Source: Chitinophaga pinensis
GTDB taxonomy: Bacteria; Bacteroidota; Bacteroidia; 2-12-FULL-35-15
DNA: 57,416 nucleotides
Direction: 5' to 3'
NCBI GenBank assembly: GCA_945885475.1
Contig: CAMCYR010000018.1
Coordinates: 1-57,416, forward strand
Shown here: positions 42,315 through 52,315 of the stretch, one piece after another
Numbering within the stretch: position 1 is the first letter of the stretch
How the letters are laid out: each line of letters begins with the position of its first letter
The notes under the pieces: generated by a model
The model's input: the letters and a program-made list of their open reading frames with translations, nothing else
Told to the model about the DNA's origin: nothing
Database searches by the model: none
Made by a program: the position numbers and the translations under genes

Positions 42315-43553
42315 ATGATAAAATACGAAAAATTCGAACTAGAAAATGGTCTAAAAGTTATTGTTCATCAGGATAAATCGACTCCGATCGCCTGTATCAA
42401 TATTCTTTATAATGTGGGTGCACGGGATGAACATCCTGACCAAACCGGCTTTGCTCACCTTTTTGAACATTTAATGTTCGGAGGTTCTGTAAATATCCCC
42501 AATTATGATGAACCTTTGCAGCGTGTTGGAGGAGAAAATAATGCTTTCACAACAAATGATATTACAAACTATTATCTGACGCTGCCTTCCGAGAATCTAG
42601 AAACAGGTTTCTGGCTGGAAAGTGATCGGATGCTTAGTTTAGCGTTCTCTGATAAAAGCTTGGAAGTTCAGCGCAGTGTGGTGATCGAAGAGTTCAAACA
42701 ACGCTACTTAAATCAGCCTTATGGCGATGTTTGGCTGCTGATGCGCCCGATGATCTATAAAGTTCATCCGTATCAATGGGATACCATCGGAAAAGAAATT
42801 TCCCACATCGAAAATGCACAAATGCAGGATGTGAAAAATTTCTTTAAAAAATTCTATTGTCCGAATAATGCCATTATGGTTGTTGCCGGCAATGTGGAAT
42901 TTGAAGAGGTGAAAGCGCTGACCGAAAAATGGTTTGCACCGATACCTAAAGGTCCGGATAATAAACGCAATTTGCCGGTGGAGCCCCCGCAAACAGAAGC
43001 GCGTAGCTTGGTTGTAGAACGTGATGTGCCTGCTGCAGCTATTTATAAAGCATACCACATGTGTTCCCGTTACGATAAGGAATATTATGCTACCGATTTG
43101 ATCTCGGATATTCTTTCTAGAGGAAATTCTTCCCGCCTACACAATTCCCTGATTAAAGAGAAAAAAATGTTCAGTGATCTCCACGCTTATGTAATGGGCG
43201 ATTTTGATAAAGGGCTTTTTATTGTTTCTGGCAAACTTTCTAGCGGCGTTACCATGGCTGAAGCAGATAAAGCAATTGATGAGGAGTTAGAAAAAATGAA
43301 ATTGCAATTGGTAACCGTTGATGAATTGCAGAAGGTGAAAAACAAAATGGAATCTTCTCATGTATTCGGTGAAATTGAAGTCTTGAATAAAGCTACAAAT
43401 TTAGCTGTTTCCGAACTTTTAGGTGATGCAAATATGGTAAACATGGAAGTGGAAAAATATTTGTCTGTTACTGCCGAACAGATCAGAGAGCAGGCGAATA
43501 GTATTTTTAGAGCAGAAAATTGTTCCACATTGTATTATAATATTAAAAAATAA
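42315..43553 (+). CDS. M16 family zinc peptidase (catalytic subunit)
   Basis: 412 residues. Inverted zinc motif H48-L-F-E51-H52 (HxxEH) in GFAHLFEHLMFGG, with the third ligand at E125/E126 (SVVIEEFKQRY) about 74 residues later. No signal peptide is visible. These enzymes act on small peptides in a clamshell formed by two homologous halves. Here the second half is the next gene, which lacks the zinc motif, so the two should form a heterodimer. Confidence 0.92.
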   Translation: MIKYEKFELENGLKVIVHQDKSTPIACINILYNVGARDEHPDQTGFAHLFEHLMFGGSVNIPNYDEPLQRVGGENNAFTTNDITNYYLTLPSENLETGFWLESDRMLSLAFSDKSLEVQRSVVIEEFKQRYLNQPYGDVWLLMRPMIYKVHPYQWDTIGKEISHIENAQMQDVKNFFKKFYCPNNAIMVVAGNVEFEEVKALTEKWFAPIPKGPDNKRNLPVEPPQTEARSLVVERDVPAAAIYKAYHMCSRYDKEYYATDLISDILSRGNSSRLHNSLIKEKKMFSDLHAYVMGDFDKGLFIVSGKLSSGVTMAEADKAIDEELEKMKLQLVTVDELQKVKNKMESSHVFGEIEVLNKATNLAVSELLGDANMVNMEVEKYLSVTAEQIREQANSIFRAENCSTLYYNIKK

Positions 43554-43605
43554 TAAAATCATCACTGTCTTGCCTATTCAGGTTTCGATAGTAAAATAAA
43601 AAAGT

Positions 43606-44892
43606 ATGCAAACAATCGACAGAACAGTTTCTCCGGCTTTTAAAACAGTTGAAAAAATAGAAATGATCCAAGCAACCGAAAAAAAGTTGCGCAATAACAT
43701 TCCTGTTTATTCCATAAATGCCGGTTCGCAGGAGTTAATAAAAGTAGAATTCTTTTTTTCTGCCGGAATGTTTCAGCAGACAAAACCACTGCAGGCGGCT
43801 ACCGTCAATGCGATGCTTGAGGAAGGGACATTAAAAATGACTGCCGCACAAATAGCAGACGCAGTAGATTATTATGGTGCTTTTTTAGAAGTTGGTGTAT
43901 CGCAGGATCATGCGTCAGTTGTTCTTTATACGCTGAACAAACATTTAAAATCAACCTTGTCCGTTGTAGAAGATGTGATCAAGAATGCGACGTTCCCGGA
44001 AGATGAATTGGATACTCACCTGACAAATAAAAAACAAAAATTCCATGTAAATAATCAAAAAGTGGCAACTGTTGCGCGTAAGCGTTTCACCGAATTGATT
44101 TTTGGTGAAAAACATCCTTACGGTATAAATGTTCAGGAGGCTGATTTTGAAAAAATAAAGAGAACGGATTTGATTGATTTTTACCGTTCATTTTATTGTT
44201 CTGGCAATTGTAAAATTGTATTGGCCGGTAAAATTAATGACGATGTTTTTTCTTTGCTGGATGAGCATTTTGGCGATAACGACTGGTCATCAGTAAATAG
44301 TTTGAAAAAAAATACAGTCGAGATTATTTCCTGCAAAGAAAGAGAGCAGCTGATTTTCAAAGAAGATGCTTTGCAATCTGCCATTCGTATCGGTAAGGTG
44401 CTCTTTAATAAAACGCATCCGGATTTTCAATCCTTACAAATTTTAAATACGGTGTATGGCGGTTATTTTGGTTCGCGCTTGATGTCAAATATCCGTGAAG
44501 ATAAAGGCTATACTTATGGTATTGGCTCCGGCATTGCTTCACTTCAAAACTCCGGTTATTTCTTTATCTCCACTGAAGTAGGAGTAGACGTTTGTAAAAA
44601 TGCGATCAATGAAATCTATTTAGAAATGGATCGTCTCCGTAATGAACTTATTCCCGCTGATGAATTGCAATTGGTTAAAAATTATCTTTTAGGTACTTTC
44701 TTGCGCTCTGTTGATGGTCCGTTTGCAATGGCCGACCGTTTTAAAGGGATTCTTGAATACAATCTTGGATACGATTATTTTGATAAATACATTGCAACTA
44801 TTAAAGGTATTTCAGCATCTCAGCTTCGTGATTTGGCCAATACTTATTTTGATAAAGAGAGCATGATCGAGTTGGTTGTAGGCAAAAAATAA
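43606..44892 (+). CDS. M16 family peptidase-like partner without zinc motif
   Basis: 428 residues. Same fold as the upstream gene, but NAMLEEGT stands where HxxEH would be, so it should not cut by itself. The C-terminal half keeps the substrate-binding family motif YGGYFGSRLMSNIREDKGYTYGIGSG. Such R/Y-type subunits close the chamber of the catalytic subunit. Separated from it by 52 bp and probably co-transcribed. Confidence 0.92.
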   Translation: MQTIDRTVSPAFKTVEKIEMIQATEKKLRNNIPVYSINAGSQELIKVEFFFSAGMFQQTKPLQAATVNAMLEEGTLKMTAAQIADAVDYYGAFLEVGVSQDHASVVLYTLNKHLKSTLSVVEDVIKNATFPEDELDTHLTNKKQKFHVNNQKVATVARKRFTELIFGEKHPYGINVQEADFEKIKRTDLIDFYRSFYCSGNCKIVLAGKINDDVFSLLDEHFGDNDWSSVNSLKKNTVEIISCKEREQLIFKEDALQSAIRIGKVLFNKTHPDFQSLQILNTVYGGYFGSRLMSNIREDKGYTYGIGSGIASLQNSGYFFISTEVGVDVCKNAINEIYLEMDRLRNELIPADELQLVKNYLLGTFLRSVDGPFAMADRFKGILEYNLGYDYFDKYIATIKGISASQLRDLANTYFDKESMIELVVGKK

Positions 44893-44941
44893 TAGACGGA
44901 GCAGATAGAATTGCTTAAATTTGAAGTTATTACCTTTACAA

Positions 44942-47900
44942 ATGATAAAGAAATTTGCCTTTCTGATTTTTTTCATCGCTTTTTTTTCCTCCAAAACAAA
45001 TGCGTCTCATTTGATGGGTGGCGAAATCACCTGGGATTGCGTTGGTGGTGGTCAATATGTTTTTTCGATGAAATTGTACCGCGATTGCAATGGAATAGCT
45101 CCTTCTGCGATTGTTTCACTCTCCGTTTTTAATCATCCTACTGTTTCCAGTATTCCTCTGAATCTTATAGCTCAATCAGATATTTCTCCGGGATGCAATG
45201 CTGCTGGTCCCGGGATTTCCTGTTTTGGTGCGGAATCTCAGCCGGGTTGGCCCATTAGTGCAAGTCCTGTTTTTGGTGCAGTTCAGGAATCCATTTTTCA
45301 ATCCGCTCCCATTACCCTTCCCGGAACTCCTTCTGCCTTAGGTTGGATCTTTACCTACGATGATTGCTGCAGGAATAGTTCTGTCACGAATTTACAAACG
45401 CCGGTTGCTTACGGCTTCACATTGCGTGCTGTTATGTACGCATACAGCGGACAAAATGCGAATCCATGCTTTGATTCTTCTCCACGTTTTTTGGAAAGTC
45501 CGAGCACCGTTATTTGTGTCGGTTATCCTTATACCTATAATCACAACGCATCTGATCCGGAGTTGGACTCCTTATCCTATTCCTGGGCAGCTCCTCTAGA
45601 TGATTTTAATCCTGTTTACAATCCTCCTATAGATCCTATTTCGATTCCTTTTGCTCCCGGATATTCTGCCGGTAGCCCTTTGCCGGGAATCTTGCAAAAT
45701 CCCTTGAATGTTCCCGCAACAATTAATCCCGCAACAGGAGAAATTTCTTTTACTTCTTACACGCAGGGAAATTTTGTGACGGTCGTAAAAGTGGAAGCAT
45801 GGAAATGCGGACAATTGGTTGCGGAGATCTATCGCGAAATACAAATCGTACTTTTACCTTGTGCCGCCAATAATGCCCCTGTCGTTATAAATACAACTTA
45901 TCAAGATACGGTGCTGGCTGGAACAGTAATTAATTTTACTCTTTCGGGAACTGATACGGATCTTCTGTCGGATGGGATAACTCCGCAAACTGTAACGATC
46001 TCGGCAACAGGTACGCAATTCGGAACAGGATTTACAAGCAGTGTTGCTGGTTGCTTAAATCCTCCCTGCGCAACACTTAGTCCTGCATCTCCCGTTTCCG
46101 GATCGGTGAACGCTTCAACCACGTTCAACTGGCAGACAAGCTGTAATCATATTTCCAGTAATTCGGCTTGCAACACACAAGCGAATACCTACACCTTTGT
46201 TTTTAAAAGTAAGGATGATTTTTGTCCTGCCCCGGCCGAAAGAATTACGACAGTTTCCATAACCGTTCTCGCACTTTCTATTGTGGAGTCTCCTCAGCCA
46301 CGGTGTGCTGCTGTTCTGCCGAACGGAGATGTAACACTTACCTGGTCAACTCCGCTGGACACCGGTGGAACATTTAATAGTTATTTTATATATACTTCCG
46401 CAGCTGCATCCGGACCTTTTACAGTGTTGGATAGTATTTTCGTATACGGACAAACCACTTATACACATGTCGGTGCAAACGGAAATGCCGCTCCGATTTA
46501 TTATTACATCCAAACACGATCAGGTTGCGGCGGACAGATTTATTCGCAGCCAAAAGATACTATTGCATCCATTCATCTGAATGTAATTAATCCTGCAAAT
46601 GGAACAGCCGTGTTATCTTGGAACCCAATTGCCAGTCCGAATATTGTTTCTTCTTCAGGACTATATTCTATTTATCAGGAGTTTCCTGCAGGTATCTGGA
46701 CGTCTGTCGGTACAACAGTGGGCTTGAGTTTTATAGATACCATCATGGTCTGCAATCAAACTGTAAATTACCGTGTAGAAATTGCGGATGCTACCGGCTG
46801 CATCTCTGTTTCTTCGATTGATGGCGGTTTGTTCCAGAATCTCATCGTTCCCTCAACTCCAGTGCTTGATACGCTGAGCGTTGATAATAGCAATAATGCA
46901 TTTATGAATTGGAATGTGAATCCTTCTGTAGACTTGGAAGCATATATTGTATACCGCTTTGATGGCACAGCCTGGATTGCTGTTGATACGGTATACGGAA
47001 TCACTTCTATTAGTTATAATTATTTATTATCGGACGCTGGTCTTGCTTCTGAGCAATACCGCTTGGCTGCATTCGATACCTGCGGAAATATAAGTCCGCT
47101 TGGTACAGTTTTAAGTACCATACATTTAACTGCTGTTGCTGATATTTGCAGCAGAAGCGTGGATTTAAACTGGACGGCTTATTCATCAATCGGAACAGGA
47201 TTGGCAGGCTACAGGATCTACCGTTCCTCGGTTGGGATAACAGGGCCTTTTACGCTGGAGGGAACCGTTGCTCCCGGAGTCCTCACATTTACCTCTTCGG
47301 GCTTGGCTGCAAGTACTTCCTATTATTATAAGATCGAGGCATTTGATGCATCCGGCACACGAACGGTTTCTTCGAATCGCATCAGCTTTTATTCTGCTGT
47401 ACCAATTCCTCCGTCTTTTTCTTATCTCCGCAAAGTAAGTGTCGTGGATCCTGATCGTGTGGATGTTACCTGCCATGTGGATATTGCCGCTTCTACATTA
47501 AATTATAAGATCATGCGCTCGCTAGATAATGTTCCTGCAAATTATGTTCAGGTAGGAACGGCTCCTGTCACCGCTTCTTCGCCAGTACTTTTTTCCGACT
47601 TCAATGTATCGACTGATAAAAATAGTTATTATTATAAGATCATCAATGTGGACAGCTGCGGATACGATGGGCTAGAAACAAGTATCGGCAGAACGATCTT
47701 GCTTACCGCAATCAGTAGCAGTCCGGATATGCTCAACTATTTATCATGGAATGATTATGAAGATTGGCTTGGGAATGTAATGTCTTACAATATATACAGG
47801 GGAGTTGACGGTGTTTTTGATCCTACACCGATTGCAAATGTTCCGTTCACCGGCACGGGATTCAACACGTATACCGATGATATTTCGATGCTGCTTCAGG

Positions 47901-48277
47901 GCAAGGGTATTTTTGATTATTACGTTGAAGCGTTGGAAGGTATGGGAAATCCTTATGGATTCTCTGATAATAGTGCTTCAAATATAGCGGAGGCCTACCA
48001 GGATCCGATTGTATTTATTCCAAACGCATTCAAACCTTCCGGATTCAATAGTGTGTTTGTTCCAGTTACAACGTATGTTGATATTACAGCGTATCAATTT
48101 GATGTATTCAACCGTTGGGGACTAAAAGTTTTTTCAACAACCAATATAGATCAGGGTTGGGATGGAACAAACGGAGGTGTAAAGCAAGAGTTAGGCGTGT
48201 ATGTTTATCTTGTAAGGTTCAGAAACTCAAAAGGAGAATACCTTGAATTTAAAGGTTCTGTTACTTTGTTGAGATGA
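44942..48277 (+). CDS. Large FN3-repeat surface protein with gliding-type T9SS type B sorting domain
   Basis: 1111 residues from the preferred ATG at 44942. A TTG at 44921 would give seven extra residues but overlaps a TAAATTTG -7 element at 44916-44923, so the ATG is better. Signal peptide (FAFLIFFIAFFSSKTNA) then SHLMGGEITWDCVGGGQYVF, the standard opening of gliding-associated giants. Several fibronectin-III-like modules follow from about residue 430 (VTLTWSTPLDTGG, YRIYRSSVG, YYYKIEAFDASG). The C-terminal about 85 residues, FIPNAFKPSGFNSVF ... FDVFNRWGLKVFST ... WDGTNGG ... GVYVYLVRF, are the type B sorting domain, which is not always removed after export. Likely adhesin or structural surface protein. 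Confidence 0.9.
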   Translation: MIKKFAFLIFFIAFFSSKTNASHLMGGEITWDCVGGGQYVFSMKLYRDCNGIAPSAIVSLSVFNHPTVSSIPLNLIAQSDISPGCNAAGPGISCFGAESQPGWPISASPVFGAVQESIFQSAPITLPGTPSALGWIFTYDDCCRNSSVTNLQTPVAYGFTLRAVMYAYSGQNANPCFDSSPRFLESPSTVICVGYPYTYNHNASDPELDSLSYSWAAPLDDFNPVYNPPIDPISIPFAPGYSAGSPLPGILQNPLNVPATINPATGEISFTSYTQGNFVTVVKVEAWKCGQLVAEIYREIQIVLLPCAANNAPVVINTTYQDTVLAGTVINFTLSGTDTDLLSDGITPQTVTISATGTQFGTGFTSSVAGCLNPPCATLSPASPVSGSVNASTTFNWQTSCNHISSNSACNTQANTYTFVFKSKDDFCPAPAERITTVSITVLALSIVESPQPRCAAVLPNGDVTLTWSTPLDTGGTFNSYFIYTSAAASGPFTVLDSIFVYGQTTYTHVGANGNAAPIYYYIQTRSGCGGQIYSQPKDTIASIHLNVINPANGTAVLSWNPIASPNIVSSSGLYSIYQEFPAGIWTSVGTTVGLSFIDTIMVCNQTVNYRVEIADATGCISVSSIDGGLFQNLIVPSTPVLDTLSVDNSNNAFMNWNVNPSVDLEAYIVYRFDGTAWIAVDTVYGITSISYNYLLSDAGLASEQYRLAAFDTCGNISPLGTVLSTIHLTAVADICSRSVDLNWTAYSSIGTGLAGYRIYRSSVGITGPFTLEGTVAPGVLTFTSSGLAASTSYYYKIEAFDASGTRTVSSNRISFYSAVPIPPSFSYLRKVSVVDPDRVDVTCHVDIAASTLNYKIMRSLDNVPANYVQVGTAPVTASSPVLFSDFNVSTDKNSYYYKIINVDSCGYDGLETSIGRTILLTAISSSPDMLNYLSWNDYEDWLGNVMSYNIYRGVDGVFDPTPIANVPFTGTGFNTYTDDISMLLQGKGIFDYYVEALEGMGNPYGFSDNSASNIAEAYQDPIVFIPNAFKPSGFNSVFVPVTTYVDITAYQFDVFNRWGLKVFSTTNIDQGWDGTNGGVKQELGVYVYLVRFRNSKGEYLEFKGSVTLLR

Positions 48278-48310
48278 TGAATTAAACTGAACTTGCTTAG
48301 GCCATGATAT

Positions 48311-48330
48311 GTCATTTCGACCAACGTGGA
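48311..48330. repeat. GTCATTTCGACC-type intergenic repeat
   Basis: GTCATTTCGACCAACGTGGA, a single copy of a short element of the kind often found between Bacteroidota genes; it lies just upstream of the T9SS gene relic. Confidence 0.5.
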
Positions 48331-48352
48331 TAGATTCAAATTGGATTACTCA

Positions 48353-48460
48353 ATGATCTGTCCAATTGATGTTTCCGCTCTAGCGCAGGGAACCTATATT
48401 TTAAGGATAACCGATTCTCAAAAATCACAATCTAAGTCGCTTTTCAGTATTGTTAAATAA
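48353..48460 (+). pseudogene. Relic of a T9SS type A sorting domain
   Basis: A 35-codon frame reads MICPIDVSALAQGTYILRIT then DSQKSQSKSLFSIVK and a stop. This matches the last third of a type A sorting domain (the IDVSALAxGTYILRI strand, then a Lys-terminated end). Nothing upstream in frame resembles the rest of such a gene; the frame runs into an intergenic repeat and a stop at 48305. It is best explained as the 3' remnant of a deleted secreted-protein gene beside the surviving type B gene. Confidence 0.75.
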
Positions 48461-48522
48461 ACATTTTTAAATGATTATTTAATTGAAAGGGTGCCGGAAT
48501 TCCGAGTCTCTTTTAATGTCGT

Positions 48523-48555
48523 GTTGCGTTTGCAATCAAAAAAAGTGTATCTTTG
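48523..48555 (+). promoter_or_regulatory. Promoter of guaB
   Basis: TATCTTTG at 48548-48555 fits TAnnTTTG. GTTG at 48523-48526 lies 21 bases upstream, and TTTG at 48529-48532 is an alternative at 15. The ATG is 43 bases downstream. Confidence 0.6.
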
Positions 48556-48598
48556 CGGGAATTTTAACCATAGATTTTAAAATTCAAACCCCGTTCAT

Positions 48599-50068
48599 AT
48601 GCCATTAGATTCAAGCAAATTTGTAGGAGAAGGCTTAACCTATGATGATGTACTTTTAGTACCTGCTTATTCAGAAGTTCTTCCACGCGAAGTAAGTACA
48701 GTTTCTTATTTTACAAAAAAAATCAAACTGAATACTCCAATTGTTTCGGCTGCGATGGACACCGTTACCGAGTTTCAACTGGCTATTGCAATAGCACAGG
48801 AGGGCGGAATCGGAGTGTTGCATAAAAATATGAGTATCGAAGAGCAGGCTGCTCAGGTACGCAAGGTAAAGCGTTCTGAAAGTGGCATGATCATGGATCC
48901 TGTAACGCTATTAGAAACAGCCACCGTGAAAGATGCTCTTACAATTATGAAGGAGAATAAGATCGGTGGTATTCCTGTTATCAACGATAAAAGAGATTTG
49001 ATCGGAATTGTTACAAACCGCGATTTGCGTTTCGAAAAGAACCACAAACGACCGGTAAAGGAAGTAATGACCAGCAAAAATATGATCGTAGCCAAAGAAG
49101 GGACCGATCTTAAAAAAGCGGAGCAAATCCTGCAACATCATAAAATTGAAAAACTTCCTGTAGTTGACAAAAAAGGAAAGTTGATCGGATTAATTACTTA
49201 CCGTGATATTATAAAAGTAAAAGTTCATCCGAATGCGAATAAGGACGATCTTGGTCGTTTACGCGTTGCTGCTGCCGTTGGTGTTACAGCCGATGTGATC
49301 GAACGAGTAGAAGCTTTGGTAAGGTCGGGAGTGGATGCTGTTGTATTGGATACAGCACACGGACATTCAAAAGGGGTGATTGAAGCCTTGAAAAAGATCA
49401 AAAAAACATATCCTAAATTACAAGTGGTTGTTGGTAATATAGCCACTCAGGAAGCTGCGTTAGCTTTGGTTGCTGCAGGTGCTGATGCCATAAAAGTAGG
49501 TATCGGTCCGGGTTCAATTTGTACCACCCGTATTATTGCCGGTGTTGGTGTTCCGCAGCTGACCGCTGTTATGGAAGTTGCAAAAGCATTAAAAGGAAAA
49601 GGTGTGCCCTTGATTGCAGATGGTGGAATTCGTTTCACGGGAGATATTGTAAAGGCTTTAGCAGCAGGTGCAAGTTCGGTGATGATGGGTTCGATGTTTG
49701 CAGGAGTAGAGGAGTCTCCAGGGGAAACAATAATATTTGAAGGTCGTAAGTTTAAATCTTATCGTGGAATGGGATCTATTGAAGCGATGCAAAAAGGATC
49801 AAAAGACCGTTATTTTCAGGATGCGGAAGATGATATTAAAAAATTGGTTCCGGAAGGAATTTCTGGTCGTGTTCCTGTGAAAGGAAGTCTGGCTGAGGTG
49901 GTATATCAGTTCGTTGGTGGTTTAAGGGCGGGAATGGGCTATTGTGGAGCCAAAACAATGGCTGAATTGCAAAAGGCAAAGTTCATTCGGATTACAAATT
50001 CAGGTATTCGTGAAAGCCATCCGCACGGTGTTTCCATTACGCGTGAAGCGCCGAATTACAGCAGATAA
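48599..50068 (+). CDS. guaB: Inosine-5'-monophosphate dehydrogenase
   Basis: 489 residues, full length. It oxidises IMP to XMP with NAD+, the committed step of GMP synthesis, in the cytosol. The TIM barrel begins [15 protein letters not shown]; two CBS domains occupy about 95-210 ([16 protein letters not shown] ... [16 protein letters not shown]). The active-site loop [13 protein letters not shown] holds the nucleophile Cys308, and the mobile-flap region [11 protein letters not shown] and the [11 protein letters not shown] segment are intact. Stands alone between its own promoter and terminator. Confidence 0.98.
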   Translation: MPLDSSKFVGEGLTYDDVLLVPAYSEVLPREVSTVSYFTKKIKLNTPIVSAAMDTVTEFQLAIAIAQEGGIGVLHKNMSIEEQAAQVRKVKRSESGMIMDPVTLLETATVKDALTIMKENKIGGIPVINDKRDLIGIVTNRDLRFEKNHKRPVKEVMTSKNMIVAKEGTDLKKAEQILQHHKIEKLPVVDKKGKLIGLITYRDIIKVKVHPNANKDDLGRLRVAAAVGVTADVIERVEALVRSGVDAVVLDTAHGHSKGVIEALKKIKKTYPKLQVVVGNIATQEAALALVAAGADAIKVGIGPGSICTTRIIAGVGVPQLTAVMEVAKALKGKGVPLIADGGIRFTGDIVKALAAGASSVMMGSMFAGVEESPGETIIFEGRKFKSYRGMGSIEAMQKGSKDRYFQDAEDDIKKLVPEGISGRVPVKGSLAEVVYQFVGGLRAGMGYCGAKTMAELQKAKFIRITNSGIRESHPHGVSITREAPNYSR

Positions 50069-50100
50069 TAAGAACCATTTCAGCTTAACAAAATTTAACA

Positions 50101-50130
50101 ACAGTGCCAGGTAGATTTGGCACTGTTTTT
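50101..50130 (+). terminator. Terminator after guaB
   Basis: ACAGTGCCA (50101-50109) pairs perfectly with TGGCACTGT (50118-50126) across an 8-base loop, followed by a T run. Confidence 0.9.
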
Positions 50131-50132
50131 AT

Positions 50133-50162
50133 TTTGATACATCGCATAAATAACTACATTTG
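50133..50162 (+). promoter_or_regulatory. Promoter of the first isomerase gene
   Basis: TTTG at 50133-50136, 18 bases, then TACATTTG at 50155-50162. A near-perfect match to the Bacteroidota consensus. The ATG follows at 50191. Confidence 0.75.
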
Positions 50163-50190
50163 TTACCCAAAATAAAAAAATCTTTATCCT

Positions 50191-52188
50191 ATGAATAGAA
50201 GTCTTTTAATCAAGTCGTTGGTAATGCCGGTGGCACTTTTAACAATTAATTCTGCAACAGCTCAAACGAAGAAGCCCCTTGCAGCGACAGAGACCGTAAA
50301 AACAGATGCAGTGCTGATGACTATTGGCAGCTCAAAGGTTACCGTTTCTGAATTTGAAAATGTTTATCATAAGAACAATACGAAAGAAGGAACAATGGAT
50401 ACGAAATCCTTGAACGACTATGTTGAACTGTTCGTGAACTTTAAATTAAAAGTAAAAGAAGCAGAAGAATTGGGTCTGGATACCGCTAAATCATTTAAAG
50501 AGGAATTGGCAGGATACCGTAAACAGCTTGCCCAGCCTTATCTGACAGATAAAGATGTAAATGAAAAATTGCTGAAAGAAACGTATGACCGTATGCAGGA
50601 GGATATTCACGCTTCTCATATTTTGGTGAAGGTTTCAGACAATGCTTTACCTAAAGATACCTTAGAAGCTTACAACAAAATCTTGAAAATTCGTGCCCGG
50701 ATCCTAAAGGGGGAAGATTTTAATAAAGTAGCTTCCGAAAAAGGAATTTCAGATGATCCGTCTGCAAAAGATAATGGTGGTGATTTGGGTTTCTTTACTG
50801 CATTGCAGATGGTTTATCCTTTTGAATCAGCAGCATACAGCACGAAAGTGGGTGATGTTTCAATGCCGATACGTACACGCTACGGTTACCACATTATCAA
50901 AGTAACTGAAAGAAGAAAAGCACAGGGAGAAGTAATGGTTGCTCATATTATGGTAAAAACCACTCCTAATATGTCAAAAGAAGATTCATTAAATACGTAT
51001 ACAAAAATAACAGAGATCTACTCAAAATTAAAAGCTGGTTCTAAGTTTGAAGATCTTGCTCAGGAGTTTTCTGATGATAAATCATCTGCTAAAAAAGGCG
51101 GGGAATTGCCTTGGTTCGGAACAGGAAAAATGCCGATAGAATTTGAAAAAGTAGCTTTTTCAATGGCTAATAAAGGAGATTTCAGTCAGCCAATGCGTTC
51201 TAAATACGGATGGCATGTGATCAAGTTGATCGATAAAAGAGGTTTGGCTACTTTTGAAGATATGAAAAATGAGTTGAAAGCAAAAGTGACGAAAGATTCC
51301 CGTTCTCAAGCAGGTCGTGCTTCATTGATCGCGAAAGTGAAGGCTGAATATAAATTCAAAGAAAATCCGAAATTAGTTGATGACTTCATAAAAGTGATGG
51401 ACTCTTCATTATTCGAGGGGCGCTGGGATATCGCTAAAGCAAAAGCATTGAACAAACCAATGTTTAACTTAAATGAAAAAGTATACTCACAAGTTGAATT
51501 TGCAAACTATATTTCTTCTCACCAAAGTAAACGTCCGAAAACGGATGTAAAAATTGTATTGAATCAGTTCTATAAGCAATTTGTTGAAGAAACTGCTGTT
51601 GCATACGAGGAAGCAAGATTAGATCAGAAATATCCTGAATTCAAAGCATTGATGCAGGAGTACAGAGATGGCATCTTATTGTTTGAATTAACAGACCAAA
51701 AAGTATGGAGCAAAGCAGTGAAAGATTCTACAGGTTCTAAAGCATATTACGAAAAGAACAAAACAAATTTTATGTGGGATGAACGTGCTGAAGCTTCTGT
51801 TTATACTTGTGCAAATGAAAAAGTTGCGGCTCAGGTTCGTGGTTTGATGAAAAAGAAAAAATCAGAGAAAGATATTCTTGCTGCAGCGAACAAAGATTCT
51901 CAATTGAATTTACAAGTTGAAACACGTGTTTTCAGTAAAGGTGAAAATGAATTTGTAGATAAGAACTGGAATCCGGGAACTTCTGCAGACATCAAATCTG
52001 AGAAAGATAAAAAAACAATTATTATAGTGACTGCTAAATTATTGATGCCCGAACCAAAATCATATTTGGATTCAAAAGGTATGGTAACTGCTGACTATCA
52101 AAATTATTTAGAAAAAGAATGGATCGCTTCGTTAAAAGCTAAATATTCTGTTACAGTCGATAAGGCTGTACTTTCTACAATTAAGTAA
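50191..52188 (+). CDS. Periplasmic peptidyl-prolyl isomerase with two parvulin domains
   Basis: 665 residues. Signal peptide ending near ATAQ. After an N-terminal helical chaperone part (SKVTVSEFENVYHKNNT) come two PpiC/parvulin domains: about 140-240 (IHASHILVKVS ... GGDLGFFTALQMVYPFE ... RYGYHIIKVTERR) and about 248-350 (VMVAHIMVKT ... GGELPWFGTGKM ... KYGWHVIKLIDKR). A long C-terminal region of about 300 residues has no motif I recognise. Expected to fold or escort outer-membrane and secreted proteins. A terminator follows, so the two downstream isomerase-type genes probably use another start. Confidence 0.9.
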   Translation: MNRSLLIKSLVMPVALLTINSATAQTKKPLAATETVKTDAVLMTIGSSKVTVSEFENVYHKNNTKEGTMDTKSLNDYVELFVNFKLKVKEAEELGLDTAKSFKEELAGYRKQLAQPYLTDKDVNEKLLKETYDRMQEDIHASHILVKVSDNALPKDTLEAYNKILKIRARILKGEDFNKVASEKGISDDPSAKDNGGDLGFFTALQMVYPFESAAYSTKVGDVSMPIRTRYGYHIIKVTERRKAQGEVMVAHIMVKTTPNMSKEDSLNTYTKITEIYSKLKAGSKFEDLAQEFSDDKSSAKKGGELPWFGTGKMPIEFEKVAFSMANKGDFSQPMRSKYGWHVIKLIDKRGLATFEDMKNELKAKVTKDSRSQAGRASLIAKVKAEYKFKENPKLVDDFIKVMDSSLFEGRWDIAKAKALNKPMFNLNEKVYSQVEFANYISSHQSKRPKTDVKIVLNQFYKQFVEETAVAYEEARLDQKYPEFKALMQEYRDGILLFELTDQKVWSKAVKDSTGSKAYYEKNKTNFMWDERAEASVYTCANEKVAAQVRGLMKKKKSEKDILAAANKDSQLNLQVETRVFSKGENEFVDKNWNPGTSADIKSEKDKKTIIIVTAKLLMPEPKSYLDSKGMVTADYQNYLEKEWIASLKAKYSVTVDKAVLSTIK

Positions 52189-52208
52189 GATTGTTATTTT
52201 CACTTAAT

Positions 52209-52245
52209 AAGTTTATGGTGTTAATGACGCCATAAACTTTTTTAG
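52209..52245 (+). terminator. Terminator after the two-parvulin gene
   Basis: AAGTTTATGGTG (52209-52220) pairs with CGCCATAAACTT (52228-52239), with one G-U pair and a 7-base loop, followed by T residues. Confidence 0.85.
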
Positions 52246-52315
52246 TTTTTATGGGATCTATTTTATCTGCTGCTGCTATTTAACAATGGAATATTAATTT
52301 TAAACAAACAATGAT

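Noticed and set aside
44921-44941. TTG start for the giant type B sorted protein
   Set aside because: It falls within a TAAATTTG promoter element and adds residues before a normal signal peptide; the ATG at 44942 is preferred.
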